Position numbers and translations under genes: made by a program. From Pseudarthrobacter defluvii (lineage in GTDB: Bacteria; Actinomycetota; Actinomycetes; Actinomycetales; Micrococcaceae): a DNA stretch of 64,000 bases. The stretch is taken from assembly GCF_030323865.1 (NCBI RefSeq), contig NZ_CP066362.1:2232001-2296000 (forward strand), written 5' to 3'. How positions within the stretch are numbered: the stretch's first letter is position 1; each line of letters starts with the position of its first letter. Shown in pieces: positions 35,340 to 43,521 of the stretch. The notes below the pieces were generated by a model. That model saw nothing but the letters and a program-made list of their open reading frames with translations. It did not search any database and was not told the DNA's origin.

Positions 35340-37901
35340 TTAGGTCCTGCTCCGCCGCAGCCGCCGGCGCGCGGATTTGTGGATCCAGTCCGCCAGCAGG
35401 ACCGCAGGGGCCGCCAGGAGCGCCAGCAGGAAGCCTGCCGGGGGTGGCGGTGCCTGGCCCAGCAGTGTTGCGAGGTAGGGGATGTACAGGCACACGGCTA
35501 GGATGGCCAGCTCAGCCAGCACGGCCCAGACCAGGAGCCTGTTGGTCCCCCAGCCCAGCTTCCAGGGCGGCACCGTGGCGCTCCGGCAAGCGAAGGCGTT
35601 TGCCAACTGCCCCAGGACGACCGCGGTAAAGGCGGCACCGGAGGCAGCCATCAGGAGCCCTGCCTCCGGCACTTGGCCCCGGCTCCACCCACCGCCGGCC
35701 AGGACCGCGGAGAACACCGCCATTTCCATGGCGGCCTCGACGGGGCCCAGGATGCAGAAGACCCGGATGATTAACTGCCGGTCCATCAGGTGCCGCCGTT
35801 CGGGTGGACGTGCCAGGATACGCCTGCCGGGCGGCTCGGCACCCAAGGCCAGGGCGGGCAGCAGATCGGTGCCGATGTCCAGGGCGAGGATTTGCAGTAC
35901 CCCCAGGGCCAGCGGGAACCGGCCGCCGGACAGTGCCCAGATGACAAAGGGGGTCAGTTCCGCCACGTTGTCGGTGAGGTGGTAGGTGAGGAACCGGTGG
36001 ATGTTGGCGTAGGTGGCCCTGCCCTGTTCGATGGCGGCCACGATGGTGCCGAAATGGTCGTCAAGGAGAACCAGATCCGCGGCTTCACGCGCCACGTCTG
36101 TTCCGCTGAGGCCCATGGCCACACCGATGTCGGCTTCGCGGAGGGCCGGGCCGTCGTTGACGCCGTCGCCGGTCATCGCCACGACATGGCCGCGTGCCTG
36201 CAGCGCTTTGGCCACGCGGAGCTTTTGCTCGGGCGAGACCCTGCTGACCACCACTCCGTCGCGGTCCAAAAGTGCGCCCAGGATCTGGTCGTCCTCCGGC
36301 AGGTCCGCGCCTTCCAGCACCAGTTCGGGGCTGCCGGTCAGCCCGATCTGGCGGGCAATCGCCGCCGCCGTAGCTGGGTGGTCGCCGGTGATCATGGCGA
36401 TCCTGAGTCCCGCCTGCCGCGCCGTGCGGATCACGTCGGCCACATCCGGCCGGGGCGGGTCCTGCAGTCCGATCAGGCCCAGGAGTTCCATGCCTGTTTC
36501 AAGCTCCAAGGCTGGAGTGGACTGCCAGGCCTCCGGTGCTCCTGCAAGCTGGCGCCGGGCAACAGCGATGACGCGCAGCCCGCGTGCGGCCATCACCTCC
36601 ACCTGTTCCTTGACCGGGCCGGGCACGGCTTCGCAGACCGGGAGCACGGTTTCGGGAGCGCCTTTGCAGAACAGGTCCGCCCCCAGGAGGGCCGATTCGC
36701 GGCGCCGCACGGGATCGAACGGCAACCGGCGCCAGGGGGCAGCGCCGGCCTCAGTGCCTGTCACCCTGCGGGCCAGGACGTCCATCGCCGCCTCCATGGG
36801 GTCGCCCTGCGCCCGCCACTGTCCGTCGTGGAACTCGGCTCGGCCCTGCGAAGCCGTACGCGCAGCCAGCGCCACCTTGGCAGCCCCTTCCACCCCGCTT
36901 CCCTGGACACCGCCGTCGGGAGCATATCCCTGGCCCGTCACCTGGACAGGACCAGCCGCTGTAAAGACTTCGACGGCGTTCATCCGGTTCTGCGTCAGGG
37001 TCCCGGTTTTGTCGGTGCAGATGAAGGTGGTTGAGCCCAGGGTTTCGACTGCTTCGAGGTTCCGGACCAGCCCGCTGCGGCCTGCCATGCGCTGTGCTCC
37101 CATGGCCAGCGACAGCGTGACGGTGGGGAGGAGGCCCTCCGGGACCAGCGCTACGGCAACGCCGATGGAAAACAGGAACGAGTCCCGCCATTGGAAGCCC
37201 ACCAGCAGCGATGCAAGGAAGAAGACCGCCGCGATGCCCAGGGCCATACCGGCGGTGACGCGGACGATGCGGCGCAGTTCCTGTGACAGCGGCGTGGGGG
37301 GTGGAACCGCCCTACTGGTCAGGGCAGCGATCCCGGCGAGCTTGGTTCCGGTACCTGTTGCCGACACTGAGGCCTCGCCATAACCGTTGACCAGGAAGGT
37401 GCCGCCCCAGGCCGGGTCACCTGCGATTTTCGGCACCGGGGCGCTTTCGCCGGTCAGCATGGATTCATCCACCGCGAAGGCCGCTGCTGACAGCAGCACC
37501 GTGTCCGCCGGGACGCGGTCGCCGGCAGCGAGCAGCACCACGTCACCGACCACCAGCTCACTGGCGTGGACCTTGCGCACCTTCCCGTCCCGCCGGACCA
37601 CCACGTCGGCGGGCAGCAGGCCACGCAGCCTGGCGGCGGCGTGCTGCGCGCGTTCCTGCTGGATGTGCGCGAAGACCCCGTTGACAATGACGACGACGAT
37701 GATCGCCACGGCGAGCTGCGGCATGTCCGCGATGAAGGCCAGCCCTGCGGCGCACCACAGCATGAGGGCGAAGAAGTGCGTCATTTCGCCCCAAAGCTTC
37801 CGCCACTGCGGAACGGGTTTCTCCGCGGGAAGCTGGTTGGGGCCCGCCTGCTTCAGGAGCTGCGCGGCCTGTTCAGAGCTGAGGCCCTCCGCGGTCCTCA
37901 C
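35340..37901 (-). CDS. Type II P-type ATPase, PEGLLP subgroup
   Basis: 853 aa. The landmarks are an N-terminal LSSEQAAQLLKQAGPNQLP cation-ATPase segment, MLTGES, VALVPEGLLPTVTLSLAMG in helix 4, the phosphorylated Asp of CTDKTGTLTQNRMN near residue 295, GDGVNDGPAL, and six C-terminal helices. PEGLLP and the layout resemble Ca2+/Na+/K+ pumps; the ion is not known. The GTG at 37901 overlaps the Usp stop by GTGA, giving translational coupling. It differs clearly from the ATPases at 20898 and 29837, so the island holds non-redundant pumps. Confidence 0.88.
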   Translation of the reverse strand: MRTAEGLSSEQAAQLLKQAGPNQLPAEKPVPQWRKLWGEMTHFFALMLWCAAGLAFIADMPQLAVAIIVVVIVNGVFAHIQQERAQHAAARLRGLLPADVVVRRDGKVRKVHASELVVGDVVLLAAGDRVPADTVLLSAAAFAVDESMLTGESAPVPKIAGDPAWGGTFLVNGYGEASVSATGTGTKLAGIAALTSRAVPPPTPLSQELRRIVRVTAGMALGIAAVFFLASLLVGFQWRDSFLFSIGVAVALVPEGLLPTVTLSLAMGAQRMAGRSGLVRNLEAVETLGSTTFICTDKTGTLTQNRMNAVEVFTAAGPVQVTGQGYAPDGGVQGSGVEGAAKVALAARTASQGRAEFHDGQWRAQGDPMEAAMDVLARRVTGTEAGAAPWRRLPFDPVRRRESALLGADLFCKGAPETVLPVCEAVPGPVKEQVEVMAARGLRVIAVARRQLAGAPEAWQSTPALELETGMELLGLIGLQDPPRPDVADVIRTARQAGLRIAMITGDHPATAAAIARQIGLTGSPELVLEGADLPEDDQILGALLDRDGVVVSRVSPEQKLRVAKALQARGHVVAMTGDGVNDGPALREADIGVAMGLSGTDVAREAADLVLLDDHFGTIVAAIEQGRATYANIHRFLTYHLTDNVAELTPFVIWALSGGRFPLALGVLQILALDIGTDLLPALALGAEPPGRRILARPPERRHLMDRQLIIRVFCILGPVEAAMEMAVFSAVLAGGGWSRGQVPEAGLLMAASGAAFTAVVLGQLANAFACRSATVPPWKLGWGTNRLLVWAVLAELAILAVCLYIPYLATLLGQAPPPPAGFLLALLAAPAVLLADWIHKSARRRLRRSRT

Positions 37902-38359
37902 ACAGCGTCCGCCTCCTGCCCAACCAGGAGCACGGGACAATTGGAGTGGGCAGCGCAGGCCCTGCTGACGGAACCCATGGACGACTTGAGCAGGCCGCCT
38001 TCGCCGTGCCGTCCAACCACCAGCATCTGTGCCCGCCGGCTCTCGTCCACCAGCACCTTCGCCGGTGATCCGAACTTGATGGACACGTCGATGTTGTCCG
38101 GCCGGTCACCGGAAAACGCCCGGCCAAGGGCATCCTCCACCAGGCGCCCAGCAGCATCCTCCAGCCTTGCGGTGAACTGCCGATCCGCCCCCTCAAGCCG
38201 CGACATCACCAGGTAGTCCGGCATCCCGATGCATGAGATGACCTCGAGCCGGGCGCCAAGGCGGGCTGCCAGTGTGCCCGCGTAGCGGAGGGCCGCGGAG
38301 GAGTATTCGGACCCGTCCACACCCACAATGACCGGCTTGGCTCCTGTTTCTGCATTCAT
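37898..38359 (-). CDS. Single-domain universal stress protein
   Basis: 153 aa. It begins with AKPVIVGVDGSEYSSAALRY and has a complete ATP loop, GRHGEGGLLKSSMGS, ending CPVLLVGQEADAV. The start is ATG 38359. DosR-like box 6 lies 34 bases upstream, the same distance as box 5 from its gene. It is the first gene of a coupled Usp - P-type ATPase - PEP synthase operon on the minus strand. Confidence 0.92.
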   Translation of the reverse strand: MNAETGAKPVIVGVDGSEYSSAALRYAGTLAARLGARLEVISCIGMPDYLVMSRLEGADRQFTARLEDAAGRLVEDALGRAFSGDRPDNIDVSIKFGSPAKVLVDESRRAQMLVVGRHGEGGLLKSSMGSVSRACAAHSNCPVLLVGQEADAV

Positions 38360-38393
38360 GGTCACCACGTTCCCGGCTGCAGCTTGGGTTGGG

Positions 38394-38408
38394 AAGGGCC
38401 GAAAGTCA
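38394..38408 (-). promoter_or_regulatory. DosR-like box 6
   Basis: Reads TGACTTTCGGCCCTT on the minus strand, 34 bases upstream of the Usp start at 38359. It starts with the stop codon of the P1B ATPase gene, as box 2 does with the DUF4389 stop. Confidence 0.7.
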
Positions 38409-40379
38409 TGCCGCCGGCAGCCTCCGTGGACCGGGTTTCCGGCCGGCCCCGGCTTTCTTATCAGCACCGTGGAGCGCCCTGAGACCGTTCAGGATGGTGG
38501 CCAGGTCAACCAGTTCCTGAAGGAGCGCGCCGGCGACGGCGGGAATGTACCCGGTCATGGCGATGGCCATCAGGACAAGGCTTAGCCCTATCCCCGTCCA
38601 GATGCTCACCAGGGCAACAGCCACTGTGCGCTTTCCGATGGCGACGGCCTGGGCCACTTTGGACAGGTCATCGAGCATGATCACCACGTCCGCCGATTCG
38701 CTCGCAGCCGTGGCGCCCTTGGCCCCCATCGCGATGCCGACGTCCGCAGCGGCCAGGACAGGAGCGTCGTTCACGCCGTCGCCCACCATCAGGACCGGCC
38801 GTTCCGCCAGGGCGGCAACAGTGTTGACCTTGTCCTCGGGAAGGCACTCCGCCTGGACCCGCCCTATCCCGGCTTCCTCGGCAATGTGGGCGGCCGTGGC
38901 GTGGGCATCGCCGGTCAGCAGCATGGTGTTTTGCACGCCGAGGCCGCGCAGGCGTTCGAGCGTATCCACGGCGTTGCCCCGCAATGGATCCTTCATGATC
39001 AACGCACCGGCGTACCCGCCGTTGACCGCCACGTGAACGGCAAGCTGGCCGCTGTGGACCGCAGCCTCCCGGAATCCGCTGGATGAGCTGCGGACCAGGC
39101 CGGCTTTGCCCACCACCACCTGTTGGCCGTCACAAACGGCCTCCACACCCTGGGTGGCGTTTTCCGTCGCCTGCTGCACTGGCAGGAGGGTGAGCCCGGC
39201 TGCCTGGGCGGCTTCGATCACTGAAGCTGCCAGCACATGCGAGGAGTACTGCTCCGCGGAAGCGGCGAGCTGGAGGATCTTCCTGCTCCCCAGCGTCTCC
39301 CCATGGCCAGGTGCCATCCTGACCTCATCGAGGACGGGACGCCCCGACGTGAGGGTACCGGTTTTGTCGAAGACCGCCGACTGTGCCTTCGCCAGCTGTT
39401 CAAGGGTCCTGGTGTTCTTGATGATGATGCCCTTGTGGGCGGCCTGGCTGGTACCGGCCAGGAACGCCACCGGCGCCGCGATCAGCAGCGGGCAGGGGGT
39501 GGCCACCACCAGGACCTGGGCAAAGCGCAACGGCTCGCCGGACAGGAGCCATGCCGTTCCCGCCATGGCCAGGGCCAGGAGGGTGAAGGGCACCGCGTAG
39601 CGGTCGGCCATGCGGACTACCGGGGCGCGGCTGTTGGAGGCCTCCTCCACCAGGGCGATGATGCGGCTGTACTGCGAGTCGGCCGCGGTGGCCGCTGCCC
39701 GCATCCGGATGGCCGCCACTCCGTTGACGGCGCCGCTGAGCAACTGTTGCCCACGGGTGCGTTCCACCGGCAAGCTTTCACCCGTCAGCGACGACTCATC
39801 CAGGCTGGCTGAATCGGACAGGAGTTCACCGTCAACGGGTACCAGTTCGGACGGGCGGACCACCAGTATGTCCCCCGGCGCGACCTCGCCGATTGGGGTG
39901 TCCACCAGAACCGCGCCGGATTCCTCGCGGTGGGCGAAGCGGGGAGCCCTGTCCAGCAGGGACCGCAGTTCCCGCGCCGCGCGACCCTGGGCGAAATTCT
40001 CCAGCGCCTCCCCGCCAGTGAGCATCAGGATCACCACCAGGGCCGCGAGATACTCTCCCACCGCCACCGTGCTGGCAATGGCCATCAGGGCCAAAAGGTC
40101 GATCCCCCAGCGGCCCTCGCGCAGCGACCGGACCATGCCGGCTGCACGGGCCACCACGATAACGGCCGCGTAGGCCGACGCAAGGATGCGGACCTGCAGT
40201 TCCAGGCCGAACTGAACCAGCACCAGTGAGGCCACGAGCACCAAAAGGGTCAGTGCGACGACGGGATACCGCCTCAGGAAGCCCGAGGCCTTTTCCACCG
40301 GCGAGCCTGCGGGTTCTCCAGCGTCAAGGCTGCCGGGACCTCCGCCGGTGGCCGTGGGCGGGGAGGCCTGCTTCCTCAT
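38406..40379 (-). CDS. P1B-type (heavy-metal) P-type ATPase with TPC motif
   Basis: 657 aa. P1B layout: paired N-terminal helices, LTGES, VVATPCPLLIAAPVAFLAG in the metal-coordinating helix, the phosphorylated Asp of FDKTGTLTSGRPV near residue 337, MVGDGVNDAPVLAAADVG, and two C-terminal helices. The usual CPC is TPC. There is no N-terminal heavy-metal-associated domain or CxxC, and the SEHP element is replaced by EQYSSHVLA. TPC pumps have been linked to Ni, Co or Fe, but the cargo here is not established. The ATG at 40379 is 75 bases from DosR-like box 7. Confidence 0.88.
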   Translation of the reverse strand: MRKQASPPTATGGGPGSLDAGEPAGSPVEKASGFLRRYPVVALTLLVLVASLVLVQFGLELQVRILASAYAAVIVVARAAGMVRSLREGRWGIDLLALMAIASTVAVGEYLAALVVILMLTGGEALENFAQGRAARELRSLLDRAPRFAHREESGAVLVDTPIGEVAPGDILVVRPSELVPVDGELLSDSASLDESSLTGESLPVERTRGQQLLSGAVNGVAAIRMRAAATAADSQYSRIIALVEEASNSRAPVVRMADRYAVPFTLLALAMAGTAWLLSGEPLRFAQVLVVATPCPLLIAAPVAFLAGTSQAAHKGIIIKNTRTLEQLAKAQSAVFDKTGTLTSGRPVLDEVRMAPGHGETLGSRKILQLAASAEQYSSHVLAASVIEAAQAAGLTLLPVQQATENATQGVEAVCDGQQVVVGKAGLVRSSSSGFREAAVHSGQLAVHVAVNGGYAGALIMKDPLRGNAVDTLERLRGLGVQNTMLLTGDAHATAAHIAEEAGIGRVQAECLPEDKVNTVAALAERPVLMVGDGVNDAPVLAAADVGIAMGAKGATAASESADVVIMLDDLSKVAQAVAIGKRTVAVALVSIWTGIGLSLVLMAIAMTGYIPAVAGALLQELVDLATILNGLRALHGADKKAGAGRKPGPRRLPAA

Positions 40380-40454
40380 CCAGGACCCTTCGGCAGGAGG
40401 CGGTGAAGGTCATCGCACATGGAACTGAACCTACCCTGCCGCCGTCAGGGGGGC

Positions 40455-40469
40455 TAGGGCATTTGGCCC
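40455..40469 (-). promoter_or_regulatory. DosR-like box 7 (weak)
   Basis: Reads GGGCCAAATGCCCTA on the minus strand, 75 bases upstream of the P1B ATPase; only about nine of 15 positions fit, but the GCCCTA half is intact. Confidence 0.4.
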
Positions 40470-40495
40470 CGGCCTGTCTTCTGCACCCCGGCCCG

Positions 40496-40510
40496 TGACC
40501 TTCGGCCCTG
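40496..40510 (+). promoter_or_regulatory. DosR-like box 8
   Basis: TGACCTTCGGCCCTG, 117 bases upstream of the DUF5655 gene; divergent from box 7 by 26 bases. Confidence 0.65.
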
Positions 40511-40627
40511 CCCACGGCACCGATGCCGCGGTCATGCTTGAGCCGCAGACTTGGCACGGACTCATACTGGAACGCGGATGGAAGCCATAACGATCAACGC
40601 AGGCAAGGCTTAGGGCGGGACTCGTCG

Positions 40628-40990
40628 ATGCAGCCCCGGTCAGTGGAGCAGTTTTTCGACGGAGCACCCACCGCGCTCGGGATCTACGAGACGGCCGAAC
40701 GGATGGCGGCGGGCCTGGGACCCCATGAGATCAGGGTGGGCAAAAGCCAAATTTCCTTCCGCCGGCGCCGCGGGTTCGCGTACCTCTGGCGGCCCGGGGT
40801 TTATGTGAAGTCTTCTGTTCCGCTTGTCCTGTCCTTGGCACTGCCGCGGGACCTGGGCTCGCGGCGATTCAAGCAGATCGTGCATCCTTCGGCCAAAATC
40901 TGGATGCACCACCTGGAACTCACGGACAGCACTCAACTTGATGCCGAGGTCCGCACCTGGATGCAGGAAGCGTACGGCGCCGCGGGCTGA
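40628..40990 (+). CDS. DUF5655 family protein
   Basis: 120 aa. SVEQFFDGAPTALGIYETAE, EIRVGKSQISFRRRRGFAYL and IWMHHLELTDSTQLDAEVRT follow the DUF5655 pattern, a small alpha/beta family of unknown function. The ATG at 40628 excludes a long low-complexity extension that would cover box 8. It is followed 55 bases later by the GyrI-like gene in the same direction and may be cotranscribed with it. Confidence 0.82.
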   Translation: MQPRSVEQFFDGAPTALGIYETAERMAAGLGPHEIRVGKSQISFRRRRGFAYLWRPGVYVKSSVPLVLSLALPRDLGSRRFKQIVHPSAKIWMHHLELTDSTQLDAEVRTWMQEAYGAAG

Positions 40991-41045
40991 CGGTTAGAGT
41001 CCTATGGCCCTGTCAGGCTGGTGCCGGGACGGCAAGGCTGATGCC

Positions 41046-41516
41046 ATGACTGAGAATGGCCAGCAGCCCCAAAAAATCCATGTCACCGAACAACCCGTCG
41101 CCGTAGTGCGTGAAAGGGTCCCGATGGACGCGCTGACCAGCTTCTTCGGCCGTGCCTTCGGCGCTGTCATGGCTGCGGTCCAGATGCAGGGCGCCAGGCC
41201 CGCCGGCCCACCGTTCGCACGCTACCACGGCATGCCGGGCGAAACCGTAGACGTTGAAGCCGGGTTCCCTATCTCCGGCGACTTCCGGGGGACAGGCGAA
41301 GTGGCCAGCGGTTCGCTCCCTGACACGGATGCCTTTGAAGCGGTGCATACCGGCCCTTACGACACGCTGGGAACCACCTACGACGCCATCAGGGAACGGA
41401 TGGAAGCCGACGGCGCCACCCCTTCAGAGAGTATGTGGGAGTACTACCTGACCGATCCCGAACAGCAGCCTGATCCTGCAACGTGGCAGACCAAGGTCGT
41501 TTGGCCGATCGCCTGA
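41046..41516 (+). CDS. GyrI-like / AraC effector-binding domain protein
   Basis: 156 aa with no DNA-binding domain. IHVTEQPVAVVRERVPMDAL opens the SOUL/GyrI-like fold. PFARYHGMPGETVDVEAGFP and YDTLGTTYDAIRERM followed by WEYYLTDPEQQPDPATWQTK are the typical effector-binding signatures. Stand-alone members bind or hydrolyse small cationic compounds. The ATG at 41046 is preferred over 41004 because TAGAGT at 40995-41000 would be its -10. Confidence 0.85.
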   Translation: MTENGQQPQKIHVTEQPVAVVRERVPMDALTSFFGRAFGAVMAAVQMQGARPAGPPFARYHGMPGETVDVEAGFPISGDFRGTGEVASGSLPDTDAFEAVHTGPYDTLGTTYDAIRERMEADGATPSESMWEYYLTDPEQQPDPATWQTKVVWPIA

Positions 41517-41579
41517 GGCGGTGGGCCTGGAACTTGGGAACGCGGGGCCGGGAAAGCTACGCGGAGCCGGCCGTCCAGG

Positions 41580-41933
41580 TCATAAGCCCCTGCGGCGGGT
41601 GAAGGCCAGGTCCCACGGCTGCAACCCGTGGCTGGTTTCCGTCCAGCCGTCGCGGGCTATCTCTTCGCGGAGCTGGCTGAGGCTGGCCTGCAAGCCAGGA
41701 GCCCAGGCTTCTGCGGGAGCGGTGGCGTTCAGGGGCGGCCCGGGAAATGTGTCGCTGATATAGAGCCTTCGGCCGTCCTCCATCCTGCCAACAAACCGCA
41801 GCTGGGTGCGTCCATACTCCGAGCCAAGGGTGTAGAGGATTCGCGCCCACCACTTTACGGAGGCCGCGTCCTCCAGCTCTATCCGCAACCGCTCCTCCGC
41901 GCCGTTGCCCGCGTGTGCGTCCTCTGTCGGCAT
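41580..41933 (-). CDS. Hypothetical protein
   Basis: 117 aa, mixed alpha/beta, with KWWARILYTLGSEYGRTQLR and GRRLYISDTFPG visible. No signal peptide or membrane helix, and no family recognised. The ATG at 41933 follows GGGAGGAAGG, a strong ribosome site, and supports a real gene. It lies antisense between the GyrI-like gene and a membrane-protein gene, and no DosR-like box faces it. Confidence 0.65.
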   Translation of the reverse strand: MPTEDAHAGNGAEERLRIELEDAASVKWWARILYTLGSEYGRTQLRFVGRMEDGRRLYISDTFPGPPLNATAPAEAWAPGLQASLSQLREEIARDGWTETSHGLQPWDLAFTRRRGL

Positions 41934-42094
41934 GCCTTCCTCCCGTCGACCGCAATCAGTATTCAATGCCGAATTTTGCCAAGGGCCGGCATAACCGAAC
42001 AGGGACCTTGGTCACCGGCGGCAACAGCCGCGGGACATGGCAGCCGGGCCCAACGGCACTGTCCGGCCCGCTGATTAAATGGCAGCCTCCAAGC

Positions 42095-42841
42095 ATGAAA
42101 AGGCACGGTGCACCCGGGGCCCAGCCGGGTTGGGGCCTCCTCTATCTCGCGGCGGGGGCGTCATCGATCCTGTTCGTCCTCCTGCTGATAGCTGCCCTGG
42201 TGCTGGACTTCCTGGCACCCCCGCCGGTGCGCGGCGGAGCTGCCACCCTCGAGTTCATTGCTGCCAACAAAACGAACTACGTGGCCGAGCAGGTTCTGTG
42301 GATCCTGCCAAACATCCTCCCGGTCCTTGTTTTCACGGCCCTCTTCGTGGCCCTGATGCCCTTCCGGAAGAGCCTGCCCCTGATAGCACTGATTTTCGCC
42401 GCCCTTCCCTGGGCGCTCCTGCTTGCCATCCCGGTCAGCAGCCGGGGGTCCCTCAACCTCGTCTATCTCAGCGACCGCTACATGGCCGCCGCGACGGATG
42501 GTGAACGCAGCGCCTACGCCACCGCCGCTGAAGCCATCATCGCCGAAAACAACACACCAGCCATCGCCGGAGTCCTCTCTGCCCTCGGAATTCTCCTTAT
42601 GGGACTGGCAATGCTCGCGGCAGCGGCGCCCTTCCCGCAGTACCTGGCGTTGCTCGGTATTGGAACCGGTGCCTTGGGAGTCCTCAGCGAGGCCCTTCGC
42701 CACACGGTCCCCGACTTCTACTGGGGCTACGGCATCCTGCTCTGGTTGTGGTTCATTGCCACCGGAATCGTATTGATCCGCCTGTCCCGGCCTGCCCGGC
42801 TAGCATCCCCGGCGCCGCCAGTCAGGGACTTTGGTCCCTAA
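42095..42841 (+). CDS. Hypothetical multi-pass membrane protein (DUF4386-like)
   Basis: 248 aa with about six transmembrane helices, including LLYLAAGASSILFVLLLIAA, LPVLVFTALFVALM, LPLIALIFAALPWALLLAIP, ILLMGLAMLAAAAPF and GILLWLWFIATGIVLIRL. The topology resembles DUF4386, but no diagnostic motif is certain. The ATG at 42095 has no clear ribosome site. The last codons and the stop contain DosR-like box 9, which belongs to the gene downstream. Confidence 0.7.
   Translation: MKRHGAPGAQPGWGLLYLAAGASSILFVLLLIAALVLDFLAPPPVRGGAATLEFIAANKTNYVAEQVLWILPNILPVLVFTALFVALMPFRKSLPLIALIFAALPWALLLAIPVSSRGSLNLVYLSDRYMAAATDGERSAYATAAEAIIAENNTPAIAGVLSALGILLMGLAMLAAAAPFPQYLALLGIGTGALGVLSEALRHTVPDFYWGYGILLWLWFIATGIVLIRLSRPARLASPAPPVRDFGP
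42826..42840 (+). promoter_or_regulatory. DosR-like box 9
   Basis: GGACTTTGGTCCCTA. The wider AGGGACTTTGGTCCCT is the most symmetrical copy in the window and differs from mycobacterial GGGACTWWAGTCCC at one base. It is 154 bases upstream of the DUF1508-like gene. Confidence 0.7.
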
Positions 42842-42994
42842 AAGGCCGGCCGGGCCCTTTGAGAAGCTGGATTCAGGCCGGAAGATGCACCGTAGCTGGG
42901 TTGTGCGTTCCGGGTTGCTGGACCCGAAGTCGGGCCAGGCCGCCGTCCGCGTCAACGTCGACGCAGGCAGGACCCTGAGGAGAGAACAAGGCAT

Positions 42995-43267
42995 ATGGCA
43001 GGTACGTTCGAACTGTTCGTTGATGAAGACTCGCTGATCCGGTTCCGGCTTGTGATGCCCGATGGGCACGTTTTGGCGGTTTCCGGACAATTCACCGACA
43101 AACAGGAGGCGGCTGCAGCAATAGCTGAGGTACGCGAATGCGCAGGGACCGGGCTGATCCGGGATGTTGCGCCCCCGCCGCCAGGCATTGTGCTCGCAGC
43201 GGCCCCGCACCTCCGCTACACCGTCCGCCGCAGCGCCCGCAGGCTCGGCACCGTGGGCGCAGCATGA
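42995..43267 (+). CDS. DUF1508 (YegP-like) protein
   Basis: 90 aa. AGTFELFVDEDSLIRFRLVM and HVLAVSGQFTDKQEAAAAIA fit one YegP/DUF1508 unit of about 55 residues, a small beta-beta-alpha family of unknown function. A basic Arg-rich tail follows. The ATG at 42995 has a GAGGAGA/AAGG leader. Its last 24 codons, with the stop, are part of an 89-bp tandem duplication, so the tail may have been altered by that event. Confidence 0.78.
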   Translation: MAGTFELFVDEDSLIRFRLVMPDGHVLAVSGQFTDKQEAAAAIAEVRECAGTGLIRDVAPPPPGIVLAAAPHLRYTVRRSARRLGTVGAA

Positions 43268-43373
43268 GCTGAAGCGCTTGTACTGCAGCGGCCCCGCACC
43301 TCCGCTACACCGTCCACCGCAGCGCCCGCAGGCTCGGCACCGTGGGCGCAGCATGAGCTGAAGCGCTTGTACT
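43196..43373. repeat. 89-bp perfect-period tandem duplication
   Basis: Copy 1 is 43196-43284 and copy 2 is 43285-43373. They differ at one base (G at 43227, A at 43316), and a third GCAGCG begins at 43374. Copy 1 holds the 3' end of the DUF1508-like gene with its stop at 43265; copy 2 is a noncoding remnant. Confidence 0.95.
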
Positions 43374-43407
43374 GCAGCGAACGGACTGCCGCTCAGCCGC
43401 TGAGGTC

Positions 43408-43439
43408 AGTGGGGCCCATCGAGGACGATGGGCCCCACT
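43408..43439. terminator. Hairpin terminator
   Basis: A 14-bp perfect stem, AGTGGGGCCCATCG, with an AGGA loop, lying between the DUF1508-like gene and the convergent DUF5129 gene. Confidence 0.75.
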
Positions 43440-43521
43440 CCTGTGTGCTTGCTGGCAACGCGGCGCCAAACGCCACGCGCCGCCCAGGCCCCCGCGAAAG
43501 CCGTCAAAACCCCAGGGAAAA

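Noticed and set aside
35333..35347. GAGTCTTAGGTCCTG, a possible box before ppsA
   Set aside because: Only about nine of 15 positions fit the consensus, and the ppsA gene is already downstream of a Usp-ATPase operon.
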